Positions 9,144-17,057 of a stretch of 24,117 bases of DNA are shown piece by piece. Every line of letters begins with the position of its first letter. Positions within the stretch are counted from its first letter, which is position 1. The stretch lies in the NCBI GenBank assembly GCA_023420745.1, contig JAEZVQ010000127.1, forward strand, positions 1-24,117. Direction: 5' to 3'. The position numbers and the translations under genes were made by a program. The stretch is from Actinomycetes bacterium. GTDB lineage: Bacteria; Actinomycetota; Actinomycetes; Actinomycetales; Actinomycetaceae. Below the pieces are notes generated by a model that worked only from the letters and a program-made list of their open reading frames with translations, did no database searches and was not told where the DNA came from.

Positions 9144-11195
9144 CTAGTCGACGGCGAGGTCGATGAGCCGCGACAGCACTTCACCGCCACCAACGCGCAG
9201 CCCGTCATGCTGGTACTCATTCGTCACCCACGTGCGCACACCAGCGGCGCGGGCGGTGTCGAGGGATAGCTCTAAAGGAACGAACATGTCCTCGGCGTAG
9301 ACGGCAGCGGAGGCGGGCACACGTGCGTCGGCGAGCACATCGAGGTCATAGAGCGTGCCCCAGTCGGTTTTCACCGCCAGTGCGTGCGCAATCTGACGCA
9401 TCGGAGTGAGTGCGGGATCCTCATCAAAAATGAAGGGGTAGATGTGTTCGCCGGTGAGGTAGATCGGCGTCGAGGTGTCGCGCGGGTCAGCATCAAGGGC
9501 GAATCCTTCACTCACCCCGTCACTGCCCGCAGCCTGAGCCAGTCGCCACGCCGACCAGTTCGTCGCCTGCCCATGGAGCGAACTTAAGGCACCGGCGTAA
9601 ATACTTTCGTGAAGTAGCGCGTACATCGGAGAATCGTTCATCGATACCTGGCGCCAGATCATGTCGAGGAACTGTGTCGTCAACCGGCGTTCGCCGCGCA
9701 CGTGCGTGAACGGTCCTTCAAAGAAATAGTGAAGCTGGTCGAACCCGGTTGCCGTCCCCAGCAACATCCCAAGCATCCGTAGCCGCCCCGGCGTCAAGCG
9801 CTCACCGGTGGGCAGTATTTCCTCGTGGGTGGCGAGGTGGGTGAGGATGTCGCGCAGCGTCGCATCGTCGTCGGGGTAGCGGGTGAAGTACTCGCGGTTG
9901 CGCACCTCGGTCGCGCGGTAGGTGGCGCGGTAGATGGTGTCGATTGACGTCAAGCCGGGCAGACCACCGGTGAAGTAGGCGGCGCTCAGCCCTTCGGGAT
10001 GGCGACTGAGATAGGTGGTGTTGATAAACCCCCCGTAGGACTGACCGAGTGTCGCCCACGGTTTTCCGCCGTTGAGGAGGTGTCGAAGCGTCTCCGCATC
10101 CTCCACCATCGAATCGGCGCGGAAATGCGTGAGGTAGTCGACCTGGGCATCAACCGTGTCCAGTGCCGAAAGTGTCAAGTGGTCGAGGCGGGTGGACAGA
10201 CCGGTACCACGTTCGTCCATCAGGATGACACGGTGAGTGTCGAGGGCTCGACCGATCCAACCGTCGCGAAAATCGCCGGGGCGTGGTGCTCGACCGCCTG
10301 GACCGCCCTGCATGAAGATGATGGCAGGTTTTGTCGACGAGTCGCCTCGAGTGACTTCGCGGGCAAACAGTTCGATGGTGTCACCCTCGGGATTGGCGTA
10401 GTCGAGAGGGACGCGCACCCGATGCTCGACAATTTCGACACCGTGGTGGCGGTAGCGACGCATGCGGTGATCCGAGGCGCTGAATCCACCAGTGCTGTAT
10501 TCGCCGAAGCGGTGGTTTTCCGTGCTGTCTGATGCGGGGGTGCTCACGATTGCCGGAGCGCCCCGTTCCTGGCGCGGCGCAGTAAAGGAAAAGAGGTCAA
10601 CAATATCGGCGCCTCGCGACTGCTCAGCATCCTCCGCCTCACTGTCGCATCGAACACCGTCGAGGTGAGCACTGTCGAGGTGAGTACTGTCGAGACCGCC
10701 ACTATCACCATCCTCATCAACCGAGGGTGGTGCGAGACGCAAACCGGGACCACAATCAGGTTGGCGCCCGTCTCGAATCGCCTCCGCGCAGGCACGAGCG
10801 CGCGTATCGGCTGCCTCGTTGAGCACGTGCCCGTCGTGACCGCGCACCCAGGTGAACTCGACATCACGACCGCGCAGCTCTTCATCGATAGCGCGAATAA
10901 TCTCGGCATTTGCTACCGGTTTCTTCGCCGCCGTCATCCACCCGTTGCGTTTCCACCCGTGAATCCACTGCGTCATCGACTTAATGACGTACTGAGAATC
11001 GGCGACGATGGTCAGTGCCTCGTCCTCTCCGCGCGTGGCACGCAACAGCTCGAGCACCGCCGTCAGTTCCGCGACGTTATTCGTCGACTGCTCCCAGCCG
11101 CCGCACGCCCAATGCTGGTCATCGACATACCAGCACCACGCCGCAGCACCGGGGTTACCCAGGCAGGAGCCGTCAACTGCCGCCATCATCGCCAT
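9144..11195 (-). CDS. rnhA: Fusion of ribonuclease HI and prolyl aminopeptidase
   Basis: One uninterrupted 683-residue frame. Residues 1-145 are RNase HI: VDGSCLGNPG with D8, E43 (NNVAEL), D66 (VADSQYV), H120 (VRGHDGH) and D130 (NEAAD) give the full DEDD plus His set for cutting RNA in RNA-DNA hybrids. Residues 250-683 are an S33 prolyl aminopeptidase: oxyanion motif QGGPG (296-300; most relatives have HGGPG), DERGTG (327-332), nucleophile GQSYGG (S386), D636 and H663 (YQHDGLR). Between them is an acidic, disordered-looking linker with a five-residue repeat. An ATG at 10463 near the second domain has only a weak ribosome site. The gene follows oligopeptidase B by 36 nt, likely as an operon. 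The start could also be the ATGs at 11189 or 11186. Confidence 0.9.
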   Translation of the reverse strand: MAMMAAVDGSCLGNPGAAAWCWYVDDQHWACGGWEQSTNNVAELTAVLELLRATRGEDEALTIVADSQYVIKSMTQWIHGWKRNGWMTAAKKPVANAEIIRAIDEELRGRDVEFTWVRGHDGHVLNEAADTRARACAEAIRDGRQPDCGPGLRLAPPSVDEDGDSGGLDSTHLDSAHLDGVRCDSEAEDAEQSRGADIVDLFSFTAPRQERGAPAIVSTPASDSTENHRFGEYSTGGFSASDHRMRRYRHHGVEIVEHRVRVPLDYANPEGDTIELFAREVTRGDSSTKPAIIFMQGGPGGRAPRPGDFRDGWIGRALDTHRVILMDERGTGLSTRLDHLTLSALDTVDAQVDYLTHFRADSMVEDAETLRHLLNGGKPWATLGQSYGGFINTTYLSRHPEGLSAAYFTGGLPGLTSIDTIYRATYRATEVRNREYFTRYPDDDATLRDILTHLATHEEILPTGERLTPGRLRMLGMLLGTATGFDQLHYFFEGPFTHVRGERRLTTQFLDMIWRQVSMNDSPMYALLHESIYAGALSSLHGQATNWSAWRLAQAAGSDGVSEGFALDADPRDTSTPIYLTGEHIYPFIFDEDPALTPMRQIAHALAVKTDWGTLYDLDVLADARVPASAAVYAEDMFVPLELSLDTARAAGVRTWVTNEYQHDGLRVGGGEVLSRLIDLAVD
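10656..10700 (+). repeat. 15-bp tandem repeat inside the linker of the fusion gene
   Basis: Three 15-bp units (10656-10670, 10671-10685, 10686-10700) differ by one or two bases between the first two and more in the third. On the minus strand they encode the linker repeat LDSTH-LDSAH-LDGVR. The unit is a multiple of three, so copy changes keep both domains in frame. Confidence 0.75.
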
Positions 11196-11231
11196 ATCCT
11201 CATCCCCTCTTCTCAGTTGCGCCAGTGGTGC

Positions 11232-13469
11232 TCAGTTGCGCTCAATGACACCGAGTGCACGCAGCATGAATGCTGCTGCTTCTCCAAATTCAGCGCGAGC
11301 TTTCGTACGACCGGATCCTCCGGCGTGCCCGGCCACCTCCTGGATACGACATGCCACCGGATTGGACTCGCCAACTTTCGACACGTGACGAAGCCGCTGC
11401 ATCCACTTCAACGGTTCGACGTAGCACACGCGGATGTCGTTGAGGCTGGTGGTCGCATAGATCGCCGGATAGGCCACCTCTCGCACATTGTCATAGGGCG
11501 AGTAGGAGCGCATGACGTCGAAGATTTCTGGAGACTCCACAGGGTTGCCCCACTCGTCCCACTCGCCAACGGTCAGCGGCTTCGCCGGGTCGAGAATCGT
11601 ATTCAACGCATCGACAAACGGCACGTGCGCCACCACACCGGCGTAAAGCTCGGGCGCCTGGTTAGCGATGGCTCCCATGAGCAGACCGCCAGCGGATCCA
11701 CCCTCGGCAACAATGCGACCGGGCTTCGCCCAACCGGACTCGACCAGCCACCGGGTGACATCGACGAAGTCGTTGAAAGTATTGGTTTTTCGCTCGAACT
11801 TCCCATCTTCATACCAGGCGCGACCCATCTCGCCACCACCGCGAATATGAGCGATGGCATAGACGACGCCGCGTTCGATCAAAGTCGTGCGAGTGGCGGT
11901 GAACCGCGCATCCATCGACACCTCGTAGGAACCGTACCCGTAGAGCAACACCGGGTTCGTCCCGTCGGGGCGCACGTCGCTGCGGTAGTACAGCGACACC
12001 GGGATTCTCACACCGTCACGCGAGGGCACCCACACCTGCTCGCTACGGTAGTCCGCGGAATCAAAGCCCGGCGCTTCCAGTGTTTTCACTACCACCGAAC
12101 GACCGGAATGCGCATAGTAGTCGATCGTTGTTGGCGGTTGGATCGGCGAATCGACGACGACGCGCACACATTCGCTGTCCCACTCGTTTGCCCCGATGAC
12201 CTCGATGCGCCGCACTTGCGCGTCGGTATCAATGAGCACGGGAGGCTGATACAGCGCACCATCGTTCGCACCGTCACGACGGTTGAGGATCGCCACCTGC
12301 TGCTGACCGCCGCTGCGCAACTCCACCGCGGTGAACGTGCGGTGAGCAGTCATGGAAATCAACCGCTCGTCCTCACGGTTCGGCACCCCGAGTTCGCACC
12401 ACGTATCGACCGGGGCGATAGCACGGTCATCAGCGCGCCCGGGCGTGTGCGTCGAGGGCTCGGGAGTGATTGGCGTGAAGTCGTCAACGCCGACGCTCAG
12501 CGCAGCGACCGCGAGCGTCTGGTTGGCACGCTCCCGATTGTGGTTAATCAGCAGGTGGTCGCCCGCGCACTCAACTTCGACGATCAGTGTCGGCTCCCAG
12601 TCGTACACGGGGCGCGGCTGCACGGGCGCACCAACGGGGAGCAGATACATACGTGTCGACAGGCGCGCGTAGCTTTCAATGACGATCCACCGGTCATCAT
12701 CGGAGCGACGCACACCGGTTTCAAATCGCTCGTCAGGTTCTTCAAACACGAGGATGTCGTCGCTGGCCGAGGTACCGAGACGGTGAGCCCACACCTGGTG
12801 GGCGCGCCACGCGTCATCGCAACGCATGTAGTACACCCAGTCGCCAGCGAGGACGAGCCCGTAGTGGGCGCCCGTCACCGCGTCGTCGACAATGTCGCCG
12901 CTGGCAATGTCACGCACGATAATGTCGAAAACCTCGCCACCGCTACGATCCTCCAGCCACGCGCACAGACGTTCGTCGTCACTGATTTCGAGCATGGGAG
13001 CCGAGTAGAAGTCGGCGTCGCCGGCACGCTCCGCCTGGTCGAGCAGGATCTCTTCGTCGTCGCGAACAACGCGCGGGTCGAGCGTCGGGTACCCGTCTTC
13101 GCCGTCGGTGACGGGGATGCGGATGTGACGCGGGTAATCCACACCCTCGAATGTGCGGGTGGCATACCAGTAGTGTCCGCGTCGCACCGGTGCGCTGACA
13201 TCGGTTTCCACCGTGCGCCGAGTGATTTCGTCAACGATACGCTGTTGCAGTTCTTCAGTTCCCGCCATCACCTGGTCGCACCATGCGTTTTCGGCGGCAA
13301 CCAGTTCAGTGACGGTAGCGCGGTCAGCGGCGGGGGCGTCAGCGGCGGTGATGTCAATCCACGACCACGGGTCGCTGTGTGTTCGACCGTGAATGATGCG
13401 GTCGTGGGACCGGGGTTCAACCATCGGCCCGGTGGAGCCGGTGTGCACTGGTGAAGAATGTGAGCTCAT
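11232..13469 (-). CDS. ptrB: Oligopeptidase B (S9A prolyl oligopeptidase family)
   Basis: A 745-residue cytosolic serine peptidase that cleaves small peptides, typically after Arg or Lys. An N-terminal beta-propeller (about 95-470) gates the active site. The C-terminal alpha/beta-hydrolase domain carries nucleophile S592 (AEGGSAGG), D678 (TSLNDIRV) and H715 (VAGHAGGSGR); HIRGGGEMGRAWYEDGK (541-557) is a family hallmark. I start at the ATG at 13469: there is no good ribosome site, but a TAAGCT -10 box lies 7 nt upstream, so the mRNA may be leaderless. A longer frame reaching 14006 runs antisense through the ATPase gene and is rejected. It is first in a probable operon with the RNase HI-peptidase fusion, placing two peptide-degrading activities together. 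Confidence 0.95.
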   Translation of the reverse strand: MSSHSSPVHTGSTGPMVEPRSHDRIIHGRTHSDPWSWIDITAADAPAADRATVTELVAAENAWCDQVMAGTEELQQRIVDEITRRTVETDVSAPVRRGHYWYATRTFEGVDYPRHIRIPVTDGEDGYPTLDPRVVRDDEEILLDQAERAGDADFYSAPMLEISDDERLCAWLEDRSGGEVFDIIVRDIASGDIVDDAVTGAHYGLVLAGDWVYYMRCDDAWRAHQVWAHRLGTSASDDILVFEEPDERFETGVRRSDDDRWIVIESYARLSTRMYLLPVGAPVQPRPVYDWEPTLIVEVECAGDHLLINHNRERANQTLAVAALSVGVDDFTPITPEPSTHTPGRADDRAIAPVDTWCELGVPNREDERLISMTAHRTFTAVELRSGGQQQVAILNRRDGANDGALYQPPVLIDTDAQVRRIEVIGANEWDSECVRVVVDSPIQPPTTIDYYAHSGRSVVVKTLEAPGFDSADYRSEQVWVPSRDGVRIPVSLYYRSDVRPDGTNPVLLYGYGSYEVSMDARFTATRTTLIERGVVYAIAHIRGGGEMGRAWYEDGKFERKTNTFNDFVDVTRWLVESGWAKPGRIVAEGGSAGGLLMGAIANQAPELYAGVVAHVPFVDALNTILDPAKPLTVGEWDEWGNPVESPEIFDVMRSYSPYDNVREVAYPAIYATTSLNDIRVCYVEPLKWMQRLRHVSKVGESNPVACRIQEVAGHAGGSGRTKARAEFGEAAAFMLRALGVIERN

Positions 13470-13476
13470 ACGTTCC

Positions 13477-13505
13477 AGCTTAGCGACCAGGATCGTCGCT
13501 ACACT
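13477..13505. promoter_or_regulatory. Divergent promoter region with inverted repeat (oligopeptidase B / ABC-class ATPase)
   Basis: A minus-strand -10 TAAGCT (13482-13477) and a plus-strand -10 TACACT (13500-13505) face outward. Between them is a perfect 7-bp inverted repeat, TAGCGAC (13481-13487) and GTCGCTA (13495-13501), with a 7-bp centre. The arms touch both -10 boxes, so one bound protein could control both genes. No consensus -35 is visible in either direction. Nothing else stands out in the gap 13470-13586. Confidence 0.45.
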
Positions 13506-13586
13506 GAGGGGGCGCGGCGGGGGTCGCGTCAATGTGAGAATCCGGCTGTTTCGCGCCGGTGAGGACAACCGGGGAAGGAACCGATC

Positions 13587-15380
13587 GTGGCTGACGAATC
13601 GTCTCGTTTCACTCCACAATTCCGCGCAGGACAATCCGATTCGACGACCGGGATGCGCGGCGGACACGGCAATCATCCTCGCCGAGAATTTGAACGCCGC
13701 CACGGCAGCGACCGCGACCTCATTACGCGCCTCCACGACCTCGACGGTCGCTCCTACGGGTCGTACCGCTCCCTCATCGGCGACTACGACTACGGGGATT
13801 TCACGCTCCATATCGACCGCGTCCAGTCCGACCCCTACGCTCCCCCGTCGGCGCTTCGCGTCACCGCATCGCCTCGCGACATGGGGATCCCCGAGGATCT
13901 TCTCTCCACCCGCGAACGCTGCGTCGCCACCGCCGACTTTCTTGCGCGTTCCTTCGCCCACGCGATTCGCCACACCGACGAGCTGCGCATCGCACGCTGC
14001 GGTCAAGAAATCCTCGAACGCTCCTACGCTTTTGCGTCACCCACGCGTGTCGAGCTGCGTTTCCAATGCCAGTTCCCCGCGCGTGGTCGCACCATCCTCG
14101 GTCACGCAATGGCGCGCCTCGCTGACGTCGACATCCCCTACGCGATCGCGGATACGTTAGATTTTGTCTCCGAAGATGCCGGTGACCACCTCGAGGCTCT
14201 GCGCCGCCACGTCGCCACCTACGTCGACTACTGTGCGCTTCGCGAGGAGCTTGACCAGCGCGGCTGGATTGCCTTCGTCGCCGACAACTCGGTGCTGGCG
14301 AGGCGTTCAGGGGTGTCAGATCTGCCGCTGTCGGATGCGGTGGCTTTTACCTCACCGGAGTCGCTTCGCGCCACCGTCACCCTCCCCCACGCGGGCGAGG
14401 TGACAGGGATGGCGCTCACCCCGGGAATCACTGTCATCGTTGGCGGCGGCTACCACGGGAAATCGACGCTGCTATCGGCATTGCAGCGCAGCGTCTACGC
14501 ACACGTTCCCGATGATGGGCGCGAGCTCGTCGCGATGATCCCCGACGCGGTGAAAGTGCGTGCCGCCGACGGTCGCGCAGTCACCGGAGTCGATATTTCC
14601 GCCTTCATCACCGGTCTTCCCGGAGGCGCGGACACGCGGCGCTTTTCCACGGAAAATGCCTCGGGATCGACCTCACAAGCCGCAGCAATCGTTGAAGCCA
14701 TCGAAGCCGGTTCGCGTGCGCTCCTCGTTGATGAAGACACCTCGGCCACAAACCTGATGATCCGCGATGAACGGATGCGTGCACTCGTCAGCGCCGATCG
14801 CGAGCCAATCACCCCATTCGTCGATCGCATCGCCGGTCTGTCAGATTCGGGTGTGTCAACGATCCTCGTCATGGGTGGTTCCGGTGACTACCTCGACGTT
14901 GCTGACCGGGTACTGATGATGGATCACTATCGTTGCCTCGACGTCACCGACCGCGCCCGCGAAGTCGTCGCAGCGCAGCCGCGTGAGCGTCGTGACGAGG
15001 CGGGGTTCCCGGCGGTGACCGAGCGTCGTCCTCGCCCGGGCAAACCGCACGGAGGCAAGGCGAAAACGAAGTCGCAGGGTCTGCACCGGATTGCTCTTGA
15101 CCGCCAAGATATTGACGTGTCAGACATTGAGCAGATCGTCGATCCCGGCCAGACGGAGGCAATCGCATGGGCGCTTCGCGCGTTGACCGATGCCACGCGT
15201 GCCACCGCTTTCGACGGTGACACCACGCTGCGCGAGGCACTCGACGGGCTCGATCGAATCATTGACGCTCACGGTCTTGACGGTCTCGGAGCGCCGGGTA
15301 AGGCAGCGTTCCTCGTTCGTCCTCGCAGCGTCGACATCGCCGGGGCACTCAACCGTTTCCGGTCACTGACTCTCAACTGA
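13587..15380 (+). CDS. Predicted ATPase of the ABC class, function unknown
   Basis: A 597-residue soluble protein. Walker A GGGYHGKS lies at 286-293, a serine-rich ABC-signature-like ASGSTSQA at 358-365, and Walker B ALLVDEDTSATN at 378-389 with E383 as the likely catalytic base. The N-terminal 270 residues form an uncharacterised domain containing SYGSYRSLIGDYDYGDFTL (56-74). Layout and length fit the family annotated as 'predicted ATPase of the ABC class' (ABC-ATPase domain); it has no membrane segments and no paired permease, so it is not a transporter ATPase. A basic, low-complexity insert sits near 465-500. The GTG at 13587 has AAGGAA 7 nt upstream. It is divergent from oligopeptidase B and has no operon partner to suggest a role. 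Confidence 0.85.
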   Translation: MADESSRFTPQFRAGQSDSTTGMRGGHGNHPRREFERRHGSDRDLITRLHDLDGRSYGSYRSLIGDYDYGDFTLHIDRVQSDPYAPPSALRVTASPRDMGIPEDLLSTRERCVATADFLARSFAHAIRHTDELRIARCGQEILERSYAFASPTRVELRFQCQFPARGRTILGHAMARLADVDIPYAIADTLDFVSEDAGDHLEALRRHVATYVDYCALREELDQRGWIAFVADNSVLARRSGVSDLPLSDAVAFTSPESLRATVTLPHAGEVTGMALTPGITVIVGGGYHGKSTLLSALQRSVYAHVPDDGRELVAMIPDAVKVRAADGRAVTGVDISAFITGLPGGADTRRFSTENASGSTSQAAAIVEAIEAGSRALLVDEDTSATNLMIRDERMRALVSADREPITPFVDRIAGLSDSGVSTILVMGGSGDYLDVADRVLMMDHYRCLDVTDRAREVVAAQPRERRDEAGFPAVTERRPRPGKPHGGKAKTKSQGLHRIALDRQDIDVSDIEQIVDPGQTEAIAWALRALTDATRATAFDGDTTLREALDGLDRIIDAHGLDGLGAPGKAAFLVRPRSVDIAGALNRFRSLTLN

Positions 15381-15415
15381 CAGTCGCGGTCGCGCGCCCC
15401 GGTGCTGTCCGCGGG

Positions 15416-16897
15416 CTACACACCCGAGTGGTCAGCGGGTGGGGTCAACCGTGCTTCCTCGATGGTCATCTCACCTCGCTCGACGGCACGCATCCGCGCG
15501 AGGAACGGCACCATCAGCACCAGCGTCACCACGAGCATCAGCACATCCGACACTGGTTCGGCAACGTAAATCGCGGTGAACGGACTGATTCCCAGCGGTT
15601 CAGCCAGCCAAATCGGGAAGATGATCGCCAGCACTGTGGTAACAACCAAGCTGCGCATGACGTTGAGGAAGGTGGCTTGAACGTATTTCCCTGCGCCTTG
15701 GAACAGCGTTCCGGCCACAATTTCGAACACGACAACCGGCGCCAAGATCACGCTAATTCGCATGAGGAACCCGGCATAGTCGGTGACGTTGTCGGGCAGA
15801 CCGAAGAGCATCATGATCTCTCGCCCAAAAATCAGCACCGGCACCCAGACGACGGCGAGAATCACAATGGACGTGGCGGCACATGTCCAGAAGATCCGGC
15901 GAAGACGTTGGAACTTGCCGGCACCGAAGTTGTATGAAAATAACGTCGAGCATCCCATAGCGATCCCAATGCCGGGGATGAGAAGGATTTCGTAGCCACG
16001 GCGTACGACGTTATACATGGCGAGGCCACCCTCGGCACCAACCCACGACTGTCCGCCAAAATGTGTGACCACACGGGTCACGATGAGCAGCGACAGCATC
16101 GCCCCGCAGGTCATCAACGCGCCGGGCAGACCGTAGGCCATCGTCTTACGCAGATTGAACCACGAGGGTCGAAATGAGGAGAGTGTGAGTTGGAAGGGAA
16201 CGTGGCGACTGAAGAAAAATTGTGCGGCAGTGGCGACACCAAGCGTCCAGCCGAGCACGGTTGCCCACGCAGCACCCTCAACACCCCAGTCCCAGCGGAT
16301 GACGAAGATGTAGTCGAAGACAATATTTGACACTGCGGCAACCACCTGGGTGACGGTGGCACGCAGAGGGTGACCACACCCGGTAATGAACGCGTTGAGG
16401 GTGTATCCCAGCGACTGAACGATGAACAGACCGACGTAAATTCGCAGGTATGCCGCCGCATCGGCAACGATGGCATCTGTCGCCCCTGAGACTTCGACCA
16501 TCCATCGCGCCCCGAAGTATCCAAAAATCCCGAGGATGATCGCGGTGATCACCGCATGGGTGATGGTGGAGCCGAAAATCCTCGCACATGAGCGCAGTCG
16601 CCCCTGCCCCAGGCGGATTCCGAACAAAATACTCGCCCCGACTGCGGCGAGCATCGCCACCGCGACTGTACCGAGGATGGCAGGAAAGCACACGGTCAGC
16701 GCCGCCAGACCGAGCTCACCGCGGGCTTGACCAACAAAAATCGAGTCGATGATCGAATACGACACCTGGACGAACTGGGAAATCATCGCCGGTACGCCGA
16801 AGGTGAGAATCAACGGCAAGATCGGGGCTTCTCCCATGCGGCGCTGGCGCTCACCCATCCGCGATTCGCTGGTGTTTTCTACCGTTGTCGATGACAT
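15416..16897 (-). CDS. MATE-family efflux transporter
   Basis: A 493-residue integral membrane protein with about twelve hydrophobic helices in two related halves, typical of multidrug and toxic compound extrusion carriers that use a proton or sodium gradient. Family features include ILTFGVPAMISQFVQVSYSI near the N-terminus (helix 1), the FITGCGHPLRAT loop in the first half and the FQGAGKYVQATFLNVMRS counterpart in the second. I chose the ATG at 16897 because AAGGGG lies 6 nt upstream; the frame extends to 16927 without a better site. The substrate cannot be told. It is convergent with the ATPase gene (35-nt gap, no clear terminator) and downstream of the nrdE terminator, so it has its own promoter. 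Confidence 0.93.
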   Translation of the reverse strand: MSSTTVENTSESRMGERQRRMGEAPILPLILTFGVPAMISQFVQVSYSIIDSIFVGQARGELGLAALTVCFPAILGTVAVAMLAAVGASILFGIRLGQGRLRSCARIFGSTITHAVITAIILGIFGYFGARWMVEVSGATDAIVADAAAYLRIYVGLFIVQSLGYTLNAFITGCGHPLRATVTQVVAAVSNIVFDYIFVIRWDWGVEGAAWATVLGWTLGVATAAQFFFSRHVPFQLTLSSFRPSWFNLRKTMAYGLPGALMTCGAMLSLLIVTRVVTHFGGQSWVGAEGGLAMYNVVRRGYEILLIPGIGIAMGCSTLFSYNFGAGKFQRLRRIFWTCAATSIVILAVVWVPVLIFGREIMMLFGLPDNVTDYAGFLMRISVILAPVVVFEIVAGTLFQGAGKYVQATFLNVMRSLVVTTVLAIIFPIWLAEPLGISPFTAIYVAEPVSDVLMLVVTLVLMVPFLARMRAVERGEMTIEEARLTPPADHSGV

Positions 16898-16956
16898 ACC
16901 TATCCCCTTTCTTCCTCTGTTGGTCATGACGTACGCGCCTTATGTTCTCACGATGG

Positions 16957-16991
16957 ACACGACCCCCGCGCTCCCGGCGCGAGGGTCGTGT
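16957..16991 (-). terminator. Terminator of the nrdHIE operon
   Basis: A 15-bp GC-rich stem with one mismatch (16957-16971 with 16977-16991) closes a 5-nt loop about 65 bp beyond the nrdE stop. No T-run follows, so it would act as a hairpin-only or bidirectional stop. It insulates the MATE gene from nrd transcription. Confidence 0.7.
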
Positions 16992-17057
16992 CTGTCACGT
17001 TGTCGAGGGTCGCAAGGTTGCGCGGCTCAGCGGCCGTTAACACATGCGCTCACGAGG

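Noticed and set aside
11212..11241. Direct repeat CTCAGTTGCGC (11212-11222 and 11231-11241) around the end of oligopeptidase B
   Set aside because: Only two copies, one within the coding end; too little to argue for an attachment site or insertion scar.
10665..13454. A 929-residue open frame on the plus strand, antisense to oligopeptidase B and part of the fusion gene
   Set aside because: It is an artefact of GC-rich codon structure: its composition is His/Arg/Val-rich without recognisable motifs, and the opposite strand encodes two proteins with complete catalytic sets.
13470..14006. N-terminal extension of oligopeptidase B to 924 residues
   Set aside because: The extension runs antisense through the ATPase gene, has no family resemblance, and the normal N-terminus begins at 13469 after a -10 box.
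15381..15415. Search for a terminator between the ATPase and MATE genes
   Set aside because: The 35-bp gap is GC-rich but forms no clean stem-loop, so no terminator is called.
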